Below are positions 18,257 to 26,658 of a stretch of DNA of 64,000 nucleotides, one piece after another (the first letter of the stretch is position 1; each line of letters begins with the position of its first letter). The translations under genes and the position numbers were made by a program. Under the pieces are notes generated by a model that did no database searches, was not told the origin of the DNA, and saw only the letters and a list, made by a program, of their open reading frames with translations. Origin of the DNA: Yoonia sp. SS1-5 (GTDB lineage Bacteria > Pseudomonadota > Alphaproteobacteria > Rhodobacterales > Rhodobacteraceae). The stretch lies in assembly GCF_038443705.2 (NCBI RefSeq), contig NZ_CP151767.2, positions 1,736,001 to 1,800,000 of the forward strand, written 5' to 3'.

Positions 18257-19414
18257 ATGACAAAACTCAAATGGGGCATGATCGGCGGCGGTGAAGGCAG
18301 CCAGATCGGACCGGCACACCGGCTTGGGGCCGGCCTTGACGGATTATTCACATTCACGGCTGGCGCGCTTGACCATCGGCCTGACGAGGGCCGCGATTAC
18401 GGGATCCGCCTTGGGCTGGATGCCGACCGGGCTTATGGCAGCTGGCAGGACATGCTTGCCGGCGAAAAGGCCCGCGATGACCGGGTCGATCTGGTCACTG
18501 TCGCGACCCCCAACAGCACGCATTTCGAAATCACCAAGGCCTTTCTGGAGGCCGGTTTTCACGTGCTGTGCGAAAAGCCCATGACCATGACGGTCGAGGA
18601 AGGCGAAGCCATCGTCGAGGTCGCCAAGAAGACCGGCAGCATATGTGCGGTCAATTATGGCTATACCGGTTACAGTCTGGTCCGCCATATGCGGGCGATG
18701 GTCGCGCGCGGCGATATCGGTAAGGTCCGCCTTGTAAAAGCTGAGTTTGCGCATGGCCACCATGCCGACGCGACCGACGCCGACAATCCGCGCGTCAGGT
18801 GGCGCTATGACCCTGCACAGGCCGGTGTCTCGGCCCAATTTGCTGATTGTGGCATACATGCGCTTCACATGGCGTCCTTTGTCACTGGCCAGGAGGTGAC
18901 AAAACTGTCCGCAGATACGGTGTCCTGCATCCCTGTCCGGACACTGGAAGACGATGCCATGGTCAACTTTCGCATGGATGGCGGCGCCGTTGGCAGGCTT
19001 TGGACCTCATCCGTTGCGATCGGACGACAGCATGGGCTGACCATTCAGGTCTTTGGCGAAACCGGCGGCCTGCGCTGGGCGCAGGAACAGCCCAACCAGC
19101 TATACTACATGCCATTGAACGCGCGGCTGCAGATCATCGAACGGGGCGAAGGAAACCTGTCACCCGAGGCTGATCGGACATCGCGCGTCACGGTAGGCCA
19201 TGCAGAGGGCATGCCGCTTGCCTTTGCCAATATCTACGGCGATCTGGCCGAAGCGATCAACGCCCGCAAGGAAGGCCGGGTGATGGATCCTGCGGCCAAT
19301 CTTTATCCGCGCGCCGAGGATGGGTTGCGGTCAATGGCGGCGGTGTTCGCGGTCGCCGAAAGCGGTAAGGCAGATGGGCAATGGCTGGACGCCCGCCCAC
19401 CCATGTTCCGCTAG
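18257..19414 (+). CDS. Second Gfo/Idh/MocA-family oxidoreductase
   Basis: The 385-residue protein begins LKWGMIGGGEGSQIGPAHR, a Rossmann motif followed by an insertion typical of longer members. It has the lysine motif VLCEKPMTMT and a C-terminal domain with FADCGIHALHM. It ends the plus-strand operon and stops 2 bases from the convergent LacI-type gene. Bacillus and other inositol users have scyllo-inositol dehydrogenases of this family next to IolG, so a second inositol-isomer dehydrogenase is likely. This is inferred from context. Confidence 0.75.
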   Translation: MTKLKWGMIGGGEGSQIGPAHRLGAGLDGLFTFTAGALDHRPDEGRDYGIRLGLDADRAYGSWQDMLAGEKARDDRVDLVTVATPNSTHFEITKAFLEAGFHVLCEKPMTMTVEEGEAIVEVAKKTGSICAVNYGYTGYSLVRHMRAMVARGDIGKVRLVKAEFAHGHHADATDADNPRVRWRYDPAQAGVSAQFADCGIHALHMASFVTGQEVTKLSADTVSCIPVRTLEDDAMVNFRMDGGAVGRLWTSSVAIGRQHGLTIQVFGETGGLRWAQEQPNQLYYMPLNARLQIIERGEGNLSPEADRTSRVTVGHAEGMPLAFANIYGDLAEAINARKEGRVMDPAANLYPRAEDGLRSMAAVFAVAESGKADGQWLDARPPMFR

Positions 19415-19416
19415 GG

Positions 19417-20424
19417 TCAGGACCCATTATCGCGGGGCCGCAAGGTCCCGCGCTCGACAATCTGGCAGGGGAACAACCGCGCCTCCGGGTAGCGATCCGG
19501 GTCGTCCAGCATGGCCACCATCAGGTCAACCGAGGCATCAACAATCTGGCGGATTGGCTGGCGGATCGTTGTCAGCGCGATGTTTTCCCAGCCTGACATC
19601 TCCATATCGTTAAAGCCGATCACGCCAATATCGTCCGGGGCAGATAACCCAAGATCGCGGATCGCGCTTAAGACACCGATAGACAGCACGTCATCGCCGC
19701 AGAAATACGCCTCGGCGGTGCCGGTTTGGGCGAGGCGCAGCATCTCGGCCCGCCCGGCCTGAAACGAATAATCATCCGCAAAGGAATAGCTGCACGACAT
19801 CTGCGGATGTTGCGCGACCTCGGCCTGAAACCCTTGCAAACGATCCTGGGTCGACGTCGCCGCGCGCGGGCCGCCCAGAAAGGCAACCGACCTATAGCCC
19901 CGCGCCGCAAGCTCTGCTGCGGCCATCCGACCCACATGCATATTGTCGATCCCGACCACGTGAACGTCCGGGCTGCTGGAATAGCGGCCAAACGTGTTGA
20001 CGACCGACATCTGCTTGTCCCGAAATGCCTTGGAAAAGGCGGGTGGCAGGGTCGATGAGGCGACGATCACGCCGTCTACGGAATACTGGTTCAGCATCCG
20101 CACAGATTGGGCAGGATCGGTTTCATTGCTCAGATTCACCAGCAGGGGGCGCAGGCCCCTGTCCTGCAAACCGCAGGTGAACAGATCAAAAACCTCAAGA
20201 AATATAGGGTTGTGAAAATTGTTGGCCACAAGACCGATCAGTTTGGTCCGCCGGGTTGTCAGGCTGCGGGCCAGAAAGTTGGGGCTGTATCCCAGTTCGG
20301 CTGCGGCCTTTTCGACCTTGCGGCGCATCTTGACCGAAACAGAGGCCCCATCGGTAAACGTGCGCGACACCGCCGAGGTAGAAACACCCGCCCGGTTTGC
20401 AACATCTTTCAAGGTCGGCGACAT
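19417..20424 (-). CDS. LacI-family transcriptional regulator (probable inositol repressor)
   Basis: The 335-residue protein has the LacI helix-turn-helix TLKDVANRAGVSTSAVSRTF at its N-terminus and a periplasmic-binding-protein-like effector domain (IGLVANNFHNPIF to QIVERGTL). ATG 20424 follows GGAG 6 bases upstream. A GTG at 20430 is a less likely start. It is convergent with the iol operon. The 18-bp palindrome between iolD and the first oxidoreductase, and a one-mismatch copy upstream of this gene, suggest it represses the iol genes and itself, with an inositol metabolite as inducer. Confidence 0.85.
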   Translation of the reverse strand: MSPTLKDVANRAGVSTSAVSRTFTDGASVSVKMRRKVEKAAAELGYSPNFLARSLTTRRTKLIGLVANNFHNPIFLEVFDLFTCGLQDRGLRPLLVNLSNETDPAQSVRMLNQYSVDGVIVASSTLPPAFSKAFRDKQMSVVNTFGRYSSSPDVHVVGIDNMHVGRMAAAELAARGYRSVAFLGGPRAATSTQDRLQGFQAEVAQHPQMSCSYSFADDYSFQAGRAEMLRLAQTGTAEAYFCGDDVLSIGVLSAIRDLGLSAPDDIGVIGFNDMEMSGWENIALTTIRQPIRQIVDASVDLMVAMLDDPDRYPEARLFPCQIVERGTLRPRDNGS

Positions 20425-20474
20425 GGCCACTCCGGTTTCCTAGGCTTGCCGCAACATAGAATTGGGGGCGGCGG

Positions 20475-20492
20475 CTTGCAACCGATTGCAAG
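20475..20492. promoter_or_regulatory. LacI-family operator upstream of the regulator gene
   Basis: CTTGCAACCGATTGCAAG matches the core of the 16176-16193 palindrome and has a single mismatched arm position. It begins about 50 bases upstream of the regulator ATG on the minus strand, as expected for autoregulation. Confidence 0.72.
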
Positions 20493-20525
20493 GCGCGATC
20501 CATGATTTGAAAGCGCTGCAACAGT

Positions 20526-21281
20526 CTAATCGGTACGGCCCGCGTAGTTTTTTGGCGCAAGCCCGGCCTGAAACCAGTTGATAAAGCTGACAACCGAATA
20601 AACCGGCAACCCGGTCGCCTGCCTGATATCAGGGGCATATGGCGTCATATTCGTGCATTCCAGCACCAGTGCGCCAATGTCAGGATGATCGGCAACAAGT
20701 GCCCGCGCAGCCGCGACATTGTCTGCCCGCGCAAGGGGCACATCCAGCGTGGGGGCGTCGGTCAATATGGCCCGGGTGAATTCCTGCCCGCCCGCTGTCG
20801 ATCCGATGGGCGTATTTGCGGGCACGTTTGCGGCGGCCAGATGGGTTTTTTGCAAGCTACTTCCCGAGATCGTCAGAATGCCCGCACGCTTGCCCGGCGG
20901 CAATGTCGCGTTGACCATGGCGACCTGCATCAGGGACGAGCTTGCGACCGGCACGCCAACAGCCGCAGAAAGCTGGTCCTGAAAAAGAGACAGGAACCCG
21001 CAGGTCGTCGTAATGCCATCTACCCCGGCAGCAACCAGCGCCTTTGCGCCCTTGATGAATGCGGCCTGCGTCCCCGTCGCCCCCTGCCGGACCACTTTGT
21101 CAGGCGATGCGCCTTGCACGACCTGGTAGCGGACCGGGAAATCCCATGTCTGCGGATTCCCCATATCACCGGGGATCCGCGGGAACCGACTGTCCAGCAT
21201 CAGGATCCCCACACATCCCTGGCCTGCGGACCTGCTGCCGTCGTTTGCCACTGTCAGCCCCTTTATTGCGCCCACCCGCAT
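20526..21281 (-). CDS. Asp/Glu racemase-family protein
   Basis: The 251-residue protein belongs to the two-cysteine racemase superfamily (aspartate/glutamate and hydantoin racemases, maleate isomerase). It shows GILMLDSRFPRIPGD near the N-terminus and the two catalytic-cysteine blocks GITTTCGFLS and LVLECTNMTPY. The start ATG 21281 fits the family length, and the residues further upstream in the open frame look non-coding. It is divergent, by 57 bases, from a D-amino-acid-dehydrogenase-like gene. That pairing suggests interconversion of an amino-acid-type substrate that the flavoenzyme oxidises and the TRAP system imports. Substrate unknown. Confidence 0.75.
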   Translation of the reverse strand: MRVGAIKGLTVANDGSRSAGQGCVGILMLDSRFPRIPGDMGNPQTWDFPVRYQVVQGASPDKVVRQGATGTQAAFIKGAKALVAAGVDGITTTCGFLSLFQDQLSAAVGVPVASSSLMQVAMVNATLPPGKRAGILTISGSSLQKTHLAAANVPANTPIGSTAGGQEFTRAILTDAPTLDVPLARADNVAAARALVADHPDIGALVLECTNMTPYAPDIRQATGLPVYSVVSFINWFQAGLAPKNYAGRTD

Positions 21282-21338
21282 CTTGACCAACCGCGCGCAG
21301 ATTTCCAAGGTGCAGCATACCGGGAGGAGATCATCCGC

Positions 21339-22625
21339 ATGACGCATACCAAAAAGGTCGCGGTGATCGGCGCAGGCATTGTTGGTGTGGCCACGGCCAT
21401 CTGGCTGCAACGGGATGGCTATCAGGTGACGCTGATTGACAAACAGGGCCCCGCCGCCGGCACAAGTTTCGGCAATGGCGGGGTGCTGGCCTCTTGCGCC
21501 GCTGTTCCCGTGACCGGGCCCGGCCTGATCCGCAAGGCCCCGCGCATGCTGCTGGACCCGGCACAGCCGCTATTTCTGAAATGGCGCTATCTGCCGCGCC
21601 TGCTGCCATGGCTGACCCGCTACCTCAGACACGCCAATGCGGCCGATACCAGACGGATCGCAAAGGCAATTGCCGGGGTCACAACTGACAGCCTGGCAGA
21701 ACATCAGTCCCTTGCAGACGGAACCATCGCAGCCCGATGGATCATCCCGTCAGACTATATCTACGCCTACAAGGATCAGGCGGCCTTTGCCGCCGACAGC
21801 TTTGCCTGGGATATCCGGCAGGCCCTCGGGTTTCGCTGGGATTTATGGGATAGCGCGGCCTTTTCTGCCTATGACCCGGTCTTTTCGCCTGACCTGGGCT
21901 TTGCCGTGTGCATGGGCAATCACGGGCGCATCGCGGACCCCGGTGCTTATGTCAAAGATCTCGCCCGGCATTTTGAACGGCAGGGCGGGACGCTGCATAT
22001 TGGCGCCGTGACAGATATCCTGCGCACCGCCGGCGACGTTTCAGGCGTGCAGGTGGATGGCACGGTGATCCCTTGTGACATTGCGGTGCTGACGGCGGGG
22101 GTCTGGTCGAAAACGCTTGCAGCGGCGCTGGGGCTGCACATTCCCATGGAAACCGAGCGCGGCTATCATCTGGATCTTTGGGCGCCATCTGTCATGCCCA
22201 AAGCCCCGGTGATGATCGCGGGTGGCAAATTTGTCGCCACCCCCATGGATGGCCGGTTGCGACTGGCCGGCATTGTGGAATTTGGCGGCCTTGATGCGGC
22301 GCCATCGCGACCGCCTTTTGCACTTCTCAAGCGGAATATCCGCAAGGCCATTCCGGGGCTGACCTGGGACCATGCAACCGAATGGATGGGGCATCGCCCG
22401 GCCCCCGCGGATTCCATTCCGGTTATCGGCGAGGTCCCGGGGATCAAGGGCGTCTATGCCGGATTTGGCCATCACCATATTGGCCTGACAAGTGGACCAA
22501 AGACAGGACGGCTGCTGGCCCAGATAGTCGCGGGCAAAAAACCAAACCTTGACCTCAGCGCCTATTCGCCCGCACGCTATGCCAGTGATGGGCAACAAGA
22601 CCCTGACGTGAAACTGGGAGACTGA
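21339..22625 (+). CDS. DadA-like FAD-dependent amino acid oxidoreductase
   Basis: The 428-residue protein starts with KVAVIGAGIVGVATAIWL (FAD GxGxxG) and continues with TSFGNGGVLASC. The C-terminal FAD segment includes MGHRPAPADSIPVIGEV and GFGHHHIGLTSGP, as in D-amino-acid dehydrogenase small subunits, whose usual length is about 420-430. ATG 21339 has GGGAGGAGA upstream. It precedes the TRAP transporter genes with a 3-base gap, so oxidation of the imported solute is the likely job. Confidence 0.83.
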   Translation: MTHTKKVAVIGAGIVGVATAIWLQRDGYQVTLIDKQGPAAGTSFGNGGVLASCAAVPVTGPGLIRKAPRMLLDPAQPLFLKWRYLPRLLPWLTRYLRHANAADTRRIAKAIAGVTTDSLAEHQSLADGTIAARWIIPSDYIYAYKDQAAFAADSFAWDIRQALGFRWDLWDSAAFSAYDPVFSPDLGFAVCMGNHGRIADPGAYVKDLARHFERQGGTLHIGAVTDILRTAGDVSGVQVDGTVIPCDIAVLTAGVWSKTLAAALGLHIPMETERGYHLDLWAPSVMPKAPVMIAGGKFVATPMDGRLRLAGIVEFGGLDAAPSRPPFALLKRNIRKAIPGLTWDHATEWMGHRPAPADSIPVIGEVPGIKGVYAGFGHHHIGLTSGPKTGRLLAQIVAGKKPNLDLSAYSPARYASDGQQDPDVKLGD

Positions 22626-22628
22626 TTG

Positions 22629-23618
22629 ATGAAAAGACTAACAAGCCTGATGATGGCAACGGCATTGACCGCAAGTGCGACCCTGCCCGCCCTCGCTGAC
22701 GGACACGCACAGACCTGGGATATGCCCATGGCGTATGCGGCCAGCAACTTTCATTCCGAAAACGGCGTGAAGTTCGCCGATTGCGTCCGCGAAGGCACCG
22801 GGGGTGCGATTGATATCACGGTGCATCCGGGCGGGTCATTGTTCAAAGGTGCGGATATCAAGCGGGCCGTTCAGACCGGTCAGGTCCCGATCGGCGAGCG
22901 GCTGCTGTCAGGTCACCAGAACGAAAACGCGGTCTTTGGCTTTGACAATGTCCCGTTTCTGGCCACCTCATTTGACGACGCGGAAAAGCTGAACGCCGCC
23001 GCCGCCCCCAAGATCGCCGAGATTCTCGCCGAACAGAACCTGACTGTGCTGTATTCCGTCCCATGGCCGCCGCAGGGCCTCTATTTCAACAAAGAGGTGA
23101 ACGCGGTTGCGGATATGGAGGGGCTGAAATTCCGGTCCTACAACAATGCGACCTCCCGCTTTGCGGAACTGACAGGGATGTTGCCTGTGACGATTGAGGC
23201 CGCTGAAATCAGCCAGGCTTTTGCAACCGGCGTGGCCGAGGCGATGATCTCGTCAGGTGCGACCGGATATGACCGCAAGGTCTGGGAATCATTGTCTCAT
23301 TTCTACGAGGTCAATGGCTGGCTGCCGCGCAACTATGTCATGGTTAACAATGACGCCTGGGCTGAAGTGTCCGAGGAAAATCAGACCGCGATCATGGCCT
23401 GTGCCGAAACCGCCGCAGCCGACGGTTTGCAAGCGTCCAAGGACTATACCCAGTTCACCATGGATGGACTGGCAGAAGGTGGCATGACTGTCGGGCCGGC
23501 AGGTGATGCGCTGGTCGAAGAACTGAAAGCAATCGGCGAGACGATGACAGCCGAATGGCTGGAAAATGCGGGCGCCGATGGTCAGGCCATCGTGGACGCG
23601 TTCAAAGCCGCGCAGTAA
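22629..23618 (+). CDS. TRAP transporter solute-binding protein (DctP family)
   Basis: This periplasmic binding protein captures an organic-acid-type ligand for the DctQM permease. The 329-residue protein has a signal peptide (ALTASATLPALADG, cut near residue 22) and the DctP fold, including the conserved arginine region GLKFRSYNNATSR that normally binds a carboxylate and WESLSHFYEVN downstream. ATG 22629 follows GGGAG. A TTG immediately before it is a less likely start. A hairpin terminator follows this gene, so it should be expressed more than DctQ and DctM. Confidence 0.88.
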   Translation: MKRLTSLMMATALTASATLPALADGHAQTWDMPMAYAASNFHSENGVKFADCVREGTGGAIDITVHPGGSLFKGADIKRAVQTGQVPIGERLLSGHQNENAVFGFDNVPFLATSFDDAEKLNAAAAPKIAEILAEQNLTVLYSVPWPPQGLYFNKEVNAVADMEGLKFRSYNNATSRFAELTGMLPVTIEAAEISQAFATGVAEAMISSGATGYDRKVWESLSHFYEVNGWLPRNYVMVNNDAWAEVSEENQTAIMACAETAAADGLQASKDYTQFTMDGLAEGGMTVGPAGDALVEELKAIGETMTAEWLENAGADGQAIVDAFKAAQ

Positions 23619-23632
23619 GCGCAGACCAATCC

Positions 23633-23664
23633 GGCCGCCCGCATATCATCGGGCGGCCATTTTT
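23633..23664 (+). terminator. Intrinsic terminator/attenuator between dctP and dctQ
   Basis: A perfect 9-bp GC-rich stem (GGCCGCCCG, 8-base loop, CGGGCGGCC) is followed at once by ATTTTTCC, the classic factor-independent terminator form. Its place between the binding-protein and membrane-subunit genes suggests partial read-through that lowers permease expression. Confidence 0.82.
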
Positions 23665-23687
23665 CCGATCAGAACTGGGGGCCAGCT

Positions 23688-24209
23688 ATGGGTATCGTCC
23701 GACGGACGCTGGATGGGATGTACACGGTTTCCGGGGTCCTTGCCGGGCTTTGCCTGATCGCGATCCTGTGCCTTATCATCATCCAGATGCTGGCCCGCTG
23801 GACCGGCGAGGTATTCCCCGGAGCCCCGGATTATGCAGGCTATGCGATGGCGGCTGCGTCTTTTCTGGCCTTTGCCAACGCGTTGAACAAGGGCAGCCAT
23901 ATCCGGGTCTCTATCGTTTTGAATGCGGTTGGCCCGCGCGCCCGGCTGTGGCTGGAAATCTGGTGTTTTGCCATCGGGGCGGCGACAGCCTGGTATGTCA
24001 GCTATTACAGCTACCGGATGCTGGGCTTTGCCATCAAATTCAATGATGTCAGTCAGGGGCAGGACGCAACACCACTTTGGATACCGCAATCGGCCATGCT
24101 GGTGGGCATGATTATTCTGGCCATCGCCCTGACCGACAATTTGCTGACGCTTTTGACCACCGGCCAACATCGCATCATCCGCGATGTGACCGATACGCAG
24201 GCGGAGTAG
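23688..24209 (+). CDS. TRAP transporter small permease subunit (DctQ family)
   Basis: The 173-residue protein has four predicted membrane helices, near 18-38, 50-65, 85-108 and 130-155. It carries the DctQ features FPGAPDYAGYAMAAASFLA, NKGSHIRVSIVL and the C-terminal WIPQSAM. It starts 70 bases after the binding-protein gene, past a terminator hairpin, and ends 4 bases before the large subunit gene. Confidence 0.88.
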   Translation: MGIVRRTLDGMYTVSGVLAGLCLIAILCLIIIQMLARWTGEVFPGAPDYAGYAMAAASFLAFANALNKGSHIRVSIVLNAVGPRARLWLEIWCFAIGAATAWYVSYYSYRMLGFAIKFNDVSQGQDATPLWIPQSAMLVGMIILAIALTDNLLTLLTTGQHRIIRDVTDTQAE

Positions 24210-24213
24210 GCAG

Positions 24214-25527
24214 ATGGACCAGGCATATGTGATTATCCTTTTTCTGTTCGTGCTGTTTACCTTGCTGGGTTCAGGCGTCTGGGTCGGTCTGGCGCTGATG
24301 GGCGTTGCCTATGTGGGGATGGAGCTGTTCGCATCAGGCCCAACCGGCGACCGTATGGTCACCACGATCTGGAGCGCATCATCCAGCTGGACCCTGACCG
24401 CCCTGCCCTTGTTCATCTGGATGGGCGAGGTTTTGTTTCGCACCCGATTGTCGCAGGACATGTTTCAGGGGCTCGCACCATGGATGGCCCGGCTTCCGGG
24501 GGGATTGGTCCATACCAATATCGTCGGATGCACGGTTTTTGCCGCTGTCTCGGGGTCCTCGGCGGCGACGCTGACAACGGTCGGCAAAATGTCGATCCCG
24601 GAACTGCGCAAGCGGCAATATCCCGAACATATGGTCATCGGCACCCTGGCAGGTGCGGCTACATTGGGCCTGATGATCCCACCCTCGCTGACATTGATCG
24701 TCTATGGCGTGTCGATCAACGAAAGCATCATCAAGCTGTTCTTTGCGGGGATCGTTCCCGGGCTGGTACTGGCCGCGATGTTCATGGCCTATGCGGGGCT
24801 TTATTCGGTATTCGGCAAGGATTGGCGGCCGCTGCAGGAAACCGGGCTAAGCCTTGCCGAAAAGCTGAAAAACTCGCGTTTCCTTATCCCCGTCATGCTG
24901 CTGATCAGTGTGGTCATCGGCTCGATGTTTCTGGGCTATGCCACCGCGACCGAGGCAGCGGCCATCGGCGTTGTTGGCTCACTGGTTCTGGCGGCCTTAC
25001 AAGGGTCACTGTCCTGGGCCACATTCACGCAAAGCCTGATGGGTGCCACCCGGACCTCGGCCATGATTGCGCTGATCCTTGCGGGGGCTGCGTTCCTGTC
25101 GCTGGCGATGGGCTTTACCGGACTGCCCCGGGGCCTTGCGGATCTGATCGCCGGATGGGAGTTGTCGCGGTTCGAATTGTTGATGGCGCTGCTGGTCTTC
25201 TACATCATTCTGGGCTGCTTTCTTGACGGGATTTCGTCCGTGGTTCTGACCATGGCCGTTGTCGAGCCCATGGTCCGCGAGGCCGGGATTGATATGATCT
25301 GGTTCGGTATCTTCATCGTGGTGGTTGTCGAAATGGCACAGATCACACCACCGATCGGGTTCAACCTGTTTGTGCTGCAGGGCATGACGGATCACGAAAT
25401 GGGATATATCGCCAAGGCGGCGATCCCGATGTTCCTGATCATGGTGTTGATGGTGTTTGTGCTGATCCTGTTCCCGGATCTGGCGACCTGGCTGCCGGAC
25501 TATGTGCGCAACAGCCCGGGCGGCTGA
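24214..25527 (+). CDS. TRAP transporter large permease subunit (DctM family)
   Basis: The 437-residue protein is highly hydrophobic, with about 12 membrane segments, and forms the sodium-coupled channel of the TRAP system. Family marks are GSSAATLTTVGKMSIPELRK, LMIPPSLTLIVYGVSINES and AQITPPIGFNLFVLQG. Its length is normal for DctM. It follows dctQ by 4 bases. Confidence 0.9.
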   Translation: MDQAYVIILFLFVLFTLLGSGVWVGLALMGVAYVGMELFASGPTGDRMVTTIWSASSSWTLTALPLFIWMGEVLFRTRLSQDMFQGLAPWMARLPGGLVHTNIVGCTVFAAVSGSSAATLTTVGKMSIPELRKRQYPEHMVIGTLAGAATLGLMIPPSLTLIVYGVSINESIIKLFFAGIVPGLVLAAMFMAYAGLYSVFGKDWRPLQETGLSLAEKLKNSRFLIPVMLLISVVIGSMFLGYATATEAAAIGVVGSLVLAALQGSLSWATFTQSLMGATRTSAMIALILAGAAFLSLAMGFTGLPRGLADLIAGWELSRFELLMALLVFYIILGCFLDGISSVVLTMAVVEPMVREAGIDMIWFGIFIVVVVEMAQITPPIGFNLFVLQGMTDHEMGYIAKAAIPMFLIMVLMVFVLILFPDLATWLPDYVRNSPGG

Positions 25528-25533
25528 CCCCCG

Positions 25534-26454
25534 GTGCTAGGCCTTCTGGAACGCATCGCACCTTACGGGCGATGGTGTCTGGTCATCGGGCTTGTCGCGG
25601 GGCTTGCCTTGCCGGGCATTGCAGCACTGCTCCGACCCTGGTTGCCGGAATTGATTGCCGCACTGCTTTGCCTTGCCGCATTGCGCATCGGGCCGACCGC
25701 GTCCACCGGTGGTCTGCGCGATCTGGGACAAACATTGCGTGTGCTGGCGGTGTTTCAGGTCCTTGCACCGATGCTCGCATTGGGTGCGCTGCATCTTTTT
25801 GGCGTAACCCACGCCCCGTGGGCATTGGCGCTGGTCCTCGTGCTGGCCGCCCCATCCGTCACGGGCAGCCCACATTTCGCGATCATGATGGGCAAAGACC
25901 CTGTCATGCCCATGCGCCTGCTGCTGGTTGGCACCGCGATATTTCCACTGACGGTCGTTCCAGTCCTCTGGCTATCGCCCGCCGCCGAAACCACGGGCCA
26001 AGTCATCGCGGGCGCATTGCGATTGCTTGGCGTTATTGCCGGGGCGGTCGGGCTGGCCTTTGTGATCCGGTCAACGATCTGGCGGCAGATCAAGGACAAT
26101 CAGCGAAACGCGCTGGACGGCGCATCAGCGGTGTTGCTGGCGGTGGTCGTGGTCGGGCTGATGTCTGCGGTGGGGCCCGCGCTCGCGGACAGGCCGGTCA
26201 GCCTGCTGGGCTGGCTGTGTTTTGCGCTGGTTCTGAACTTTGGCCTTCAGCTGCTCACCTGGCACGCCCTGCCGTTGGACCACCCCGAACGGGATCGGAC
26301 CGGTGCCGCCATCGTCGCGGGAAACCGCAACATCGCGCTGTTTCTTGTCGCCCTTCCCGAAGCGACCACCGATGTGATCCTGCTTTTCATCGGCTGCTAT
26401 CAGGTGCCCATGTATCTGACGCCGCTGTTGATGAAGCGGCTCATCGCAAGATGA
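25534..26454 (+). CDS. Bile-acid-symporter-like (BASS) membrane protein
   Basis: The 306-residue protein starts at GTG 25534, 6 bases after the TRAP large-subunit stop, so it is probably the last gene of that operon. It has about nine or ten membrane helices arranged with a possible two-fold repeat. It also has a GNRNIALFLVALP stretch that resembles the crossover region of sodium/bile-acid-symporter family proteins. I do not see a substrate signature. It may export or import a compound related to the TRAP solute. Confidence 0.55.
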   Translation: MLGLLERIAPYGRWCLVIGLVAGLALPGIAALLRPWLPELIAALLCLAALRIGPTASTGGLRDLGQTLRVLAVFQVLAPMLALGALHLFGVTHAPWALALVLVLAAPSVTGSPHFAIMMGKDPVMPMRLLLVGTAIFPLTVVPVLWLSPAAETTGQVIAGALRLLGVIAGAVGLAFVIRSTIWRQIKDNQRNALDGASAVLLAVVVVGLMSAVGPALADRPVSLLGWLCFALVLNFGLQLLTWHALPLDHPERDRTGAAIVAGNRNIALFLVALPEATTDVILLFIGCYQVPMYLTPLLMKRLIAR

Positions 26455-26470
26455 CATCGCGTGGCCGACC

Positions 26471-26498
26471 CCGACACCCGACACCCGACACCCGACAA
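26471..26498. repeat. Short tandem repeat, 7-bp unit
   Basis: Three exact copies of CCGACAC are followed by a fourth with one change (CCGACAA), just past the BASS-like gene. This is a simple-sequence tract of the kind that varies in length by slippage. It has no coding role here. Confidence 0.75.
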
Positions 26499-26533
26499 TC
26501 TGATCAACATCGCATCATTGGCCAGATGCGCGC

Positions 26534-26658
26534 TTATTGCGCCCGCTTCACAGCCGCCGTTGCAACGCCCATCGCAATCAAGGCGCTGCCACCAAGGCGC
26601 GAGAACCATGCCAGCACAGCAGGACGTGCGATCCCCGCTATGGGATCGTTTGACCTGA
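26534..26658 (-). pseudogene. 3' remnant of a LysE/RhtB-family exporter gene
   Basis: Read on the minus strand, about 40 codons end in TAA at 26534-26536. They encode residues such as AVLAWFSRLGGSALIAMGVA and then TAAVKRAQ, which look like the last membrane helix and tail of LysE/RhtB translocators. No start or N-terminal part exists, since the frame closes at a TAG (26663-26665) inside the copper-chaperone gene. This is probably debris of a gene lost here. The match is by eye and short. Confidence 0.42.

Noticed and set aside
20507..20521. TTGAAAGCGCTGCAA as another LacI-type operator
   Set aside because: Only the central AGCGCT is symmetric, and it does not share the arms of the two accepted sites.
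26471..26498. Tandem 7-bp repeat as a CRISPR array
   Set aside because: Units are directly adjacent with no spacers and are far too short.
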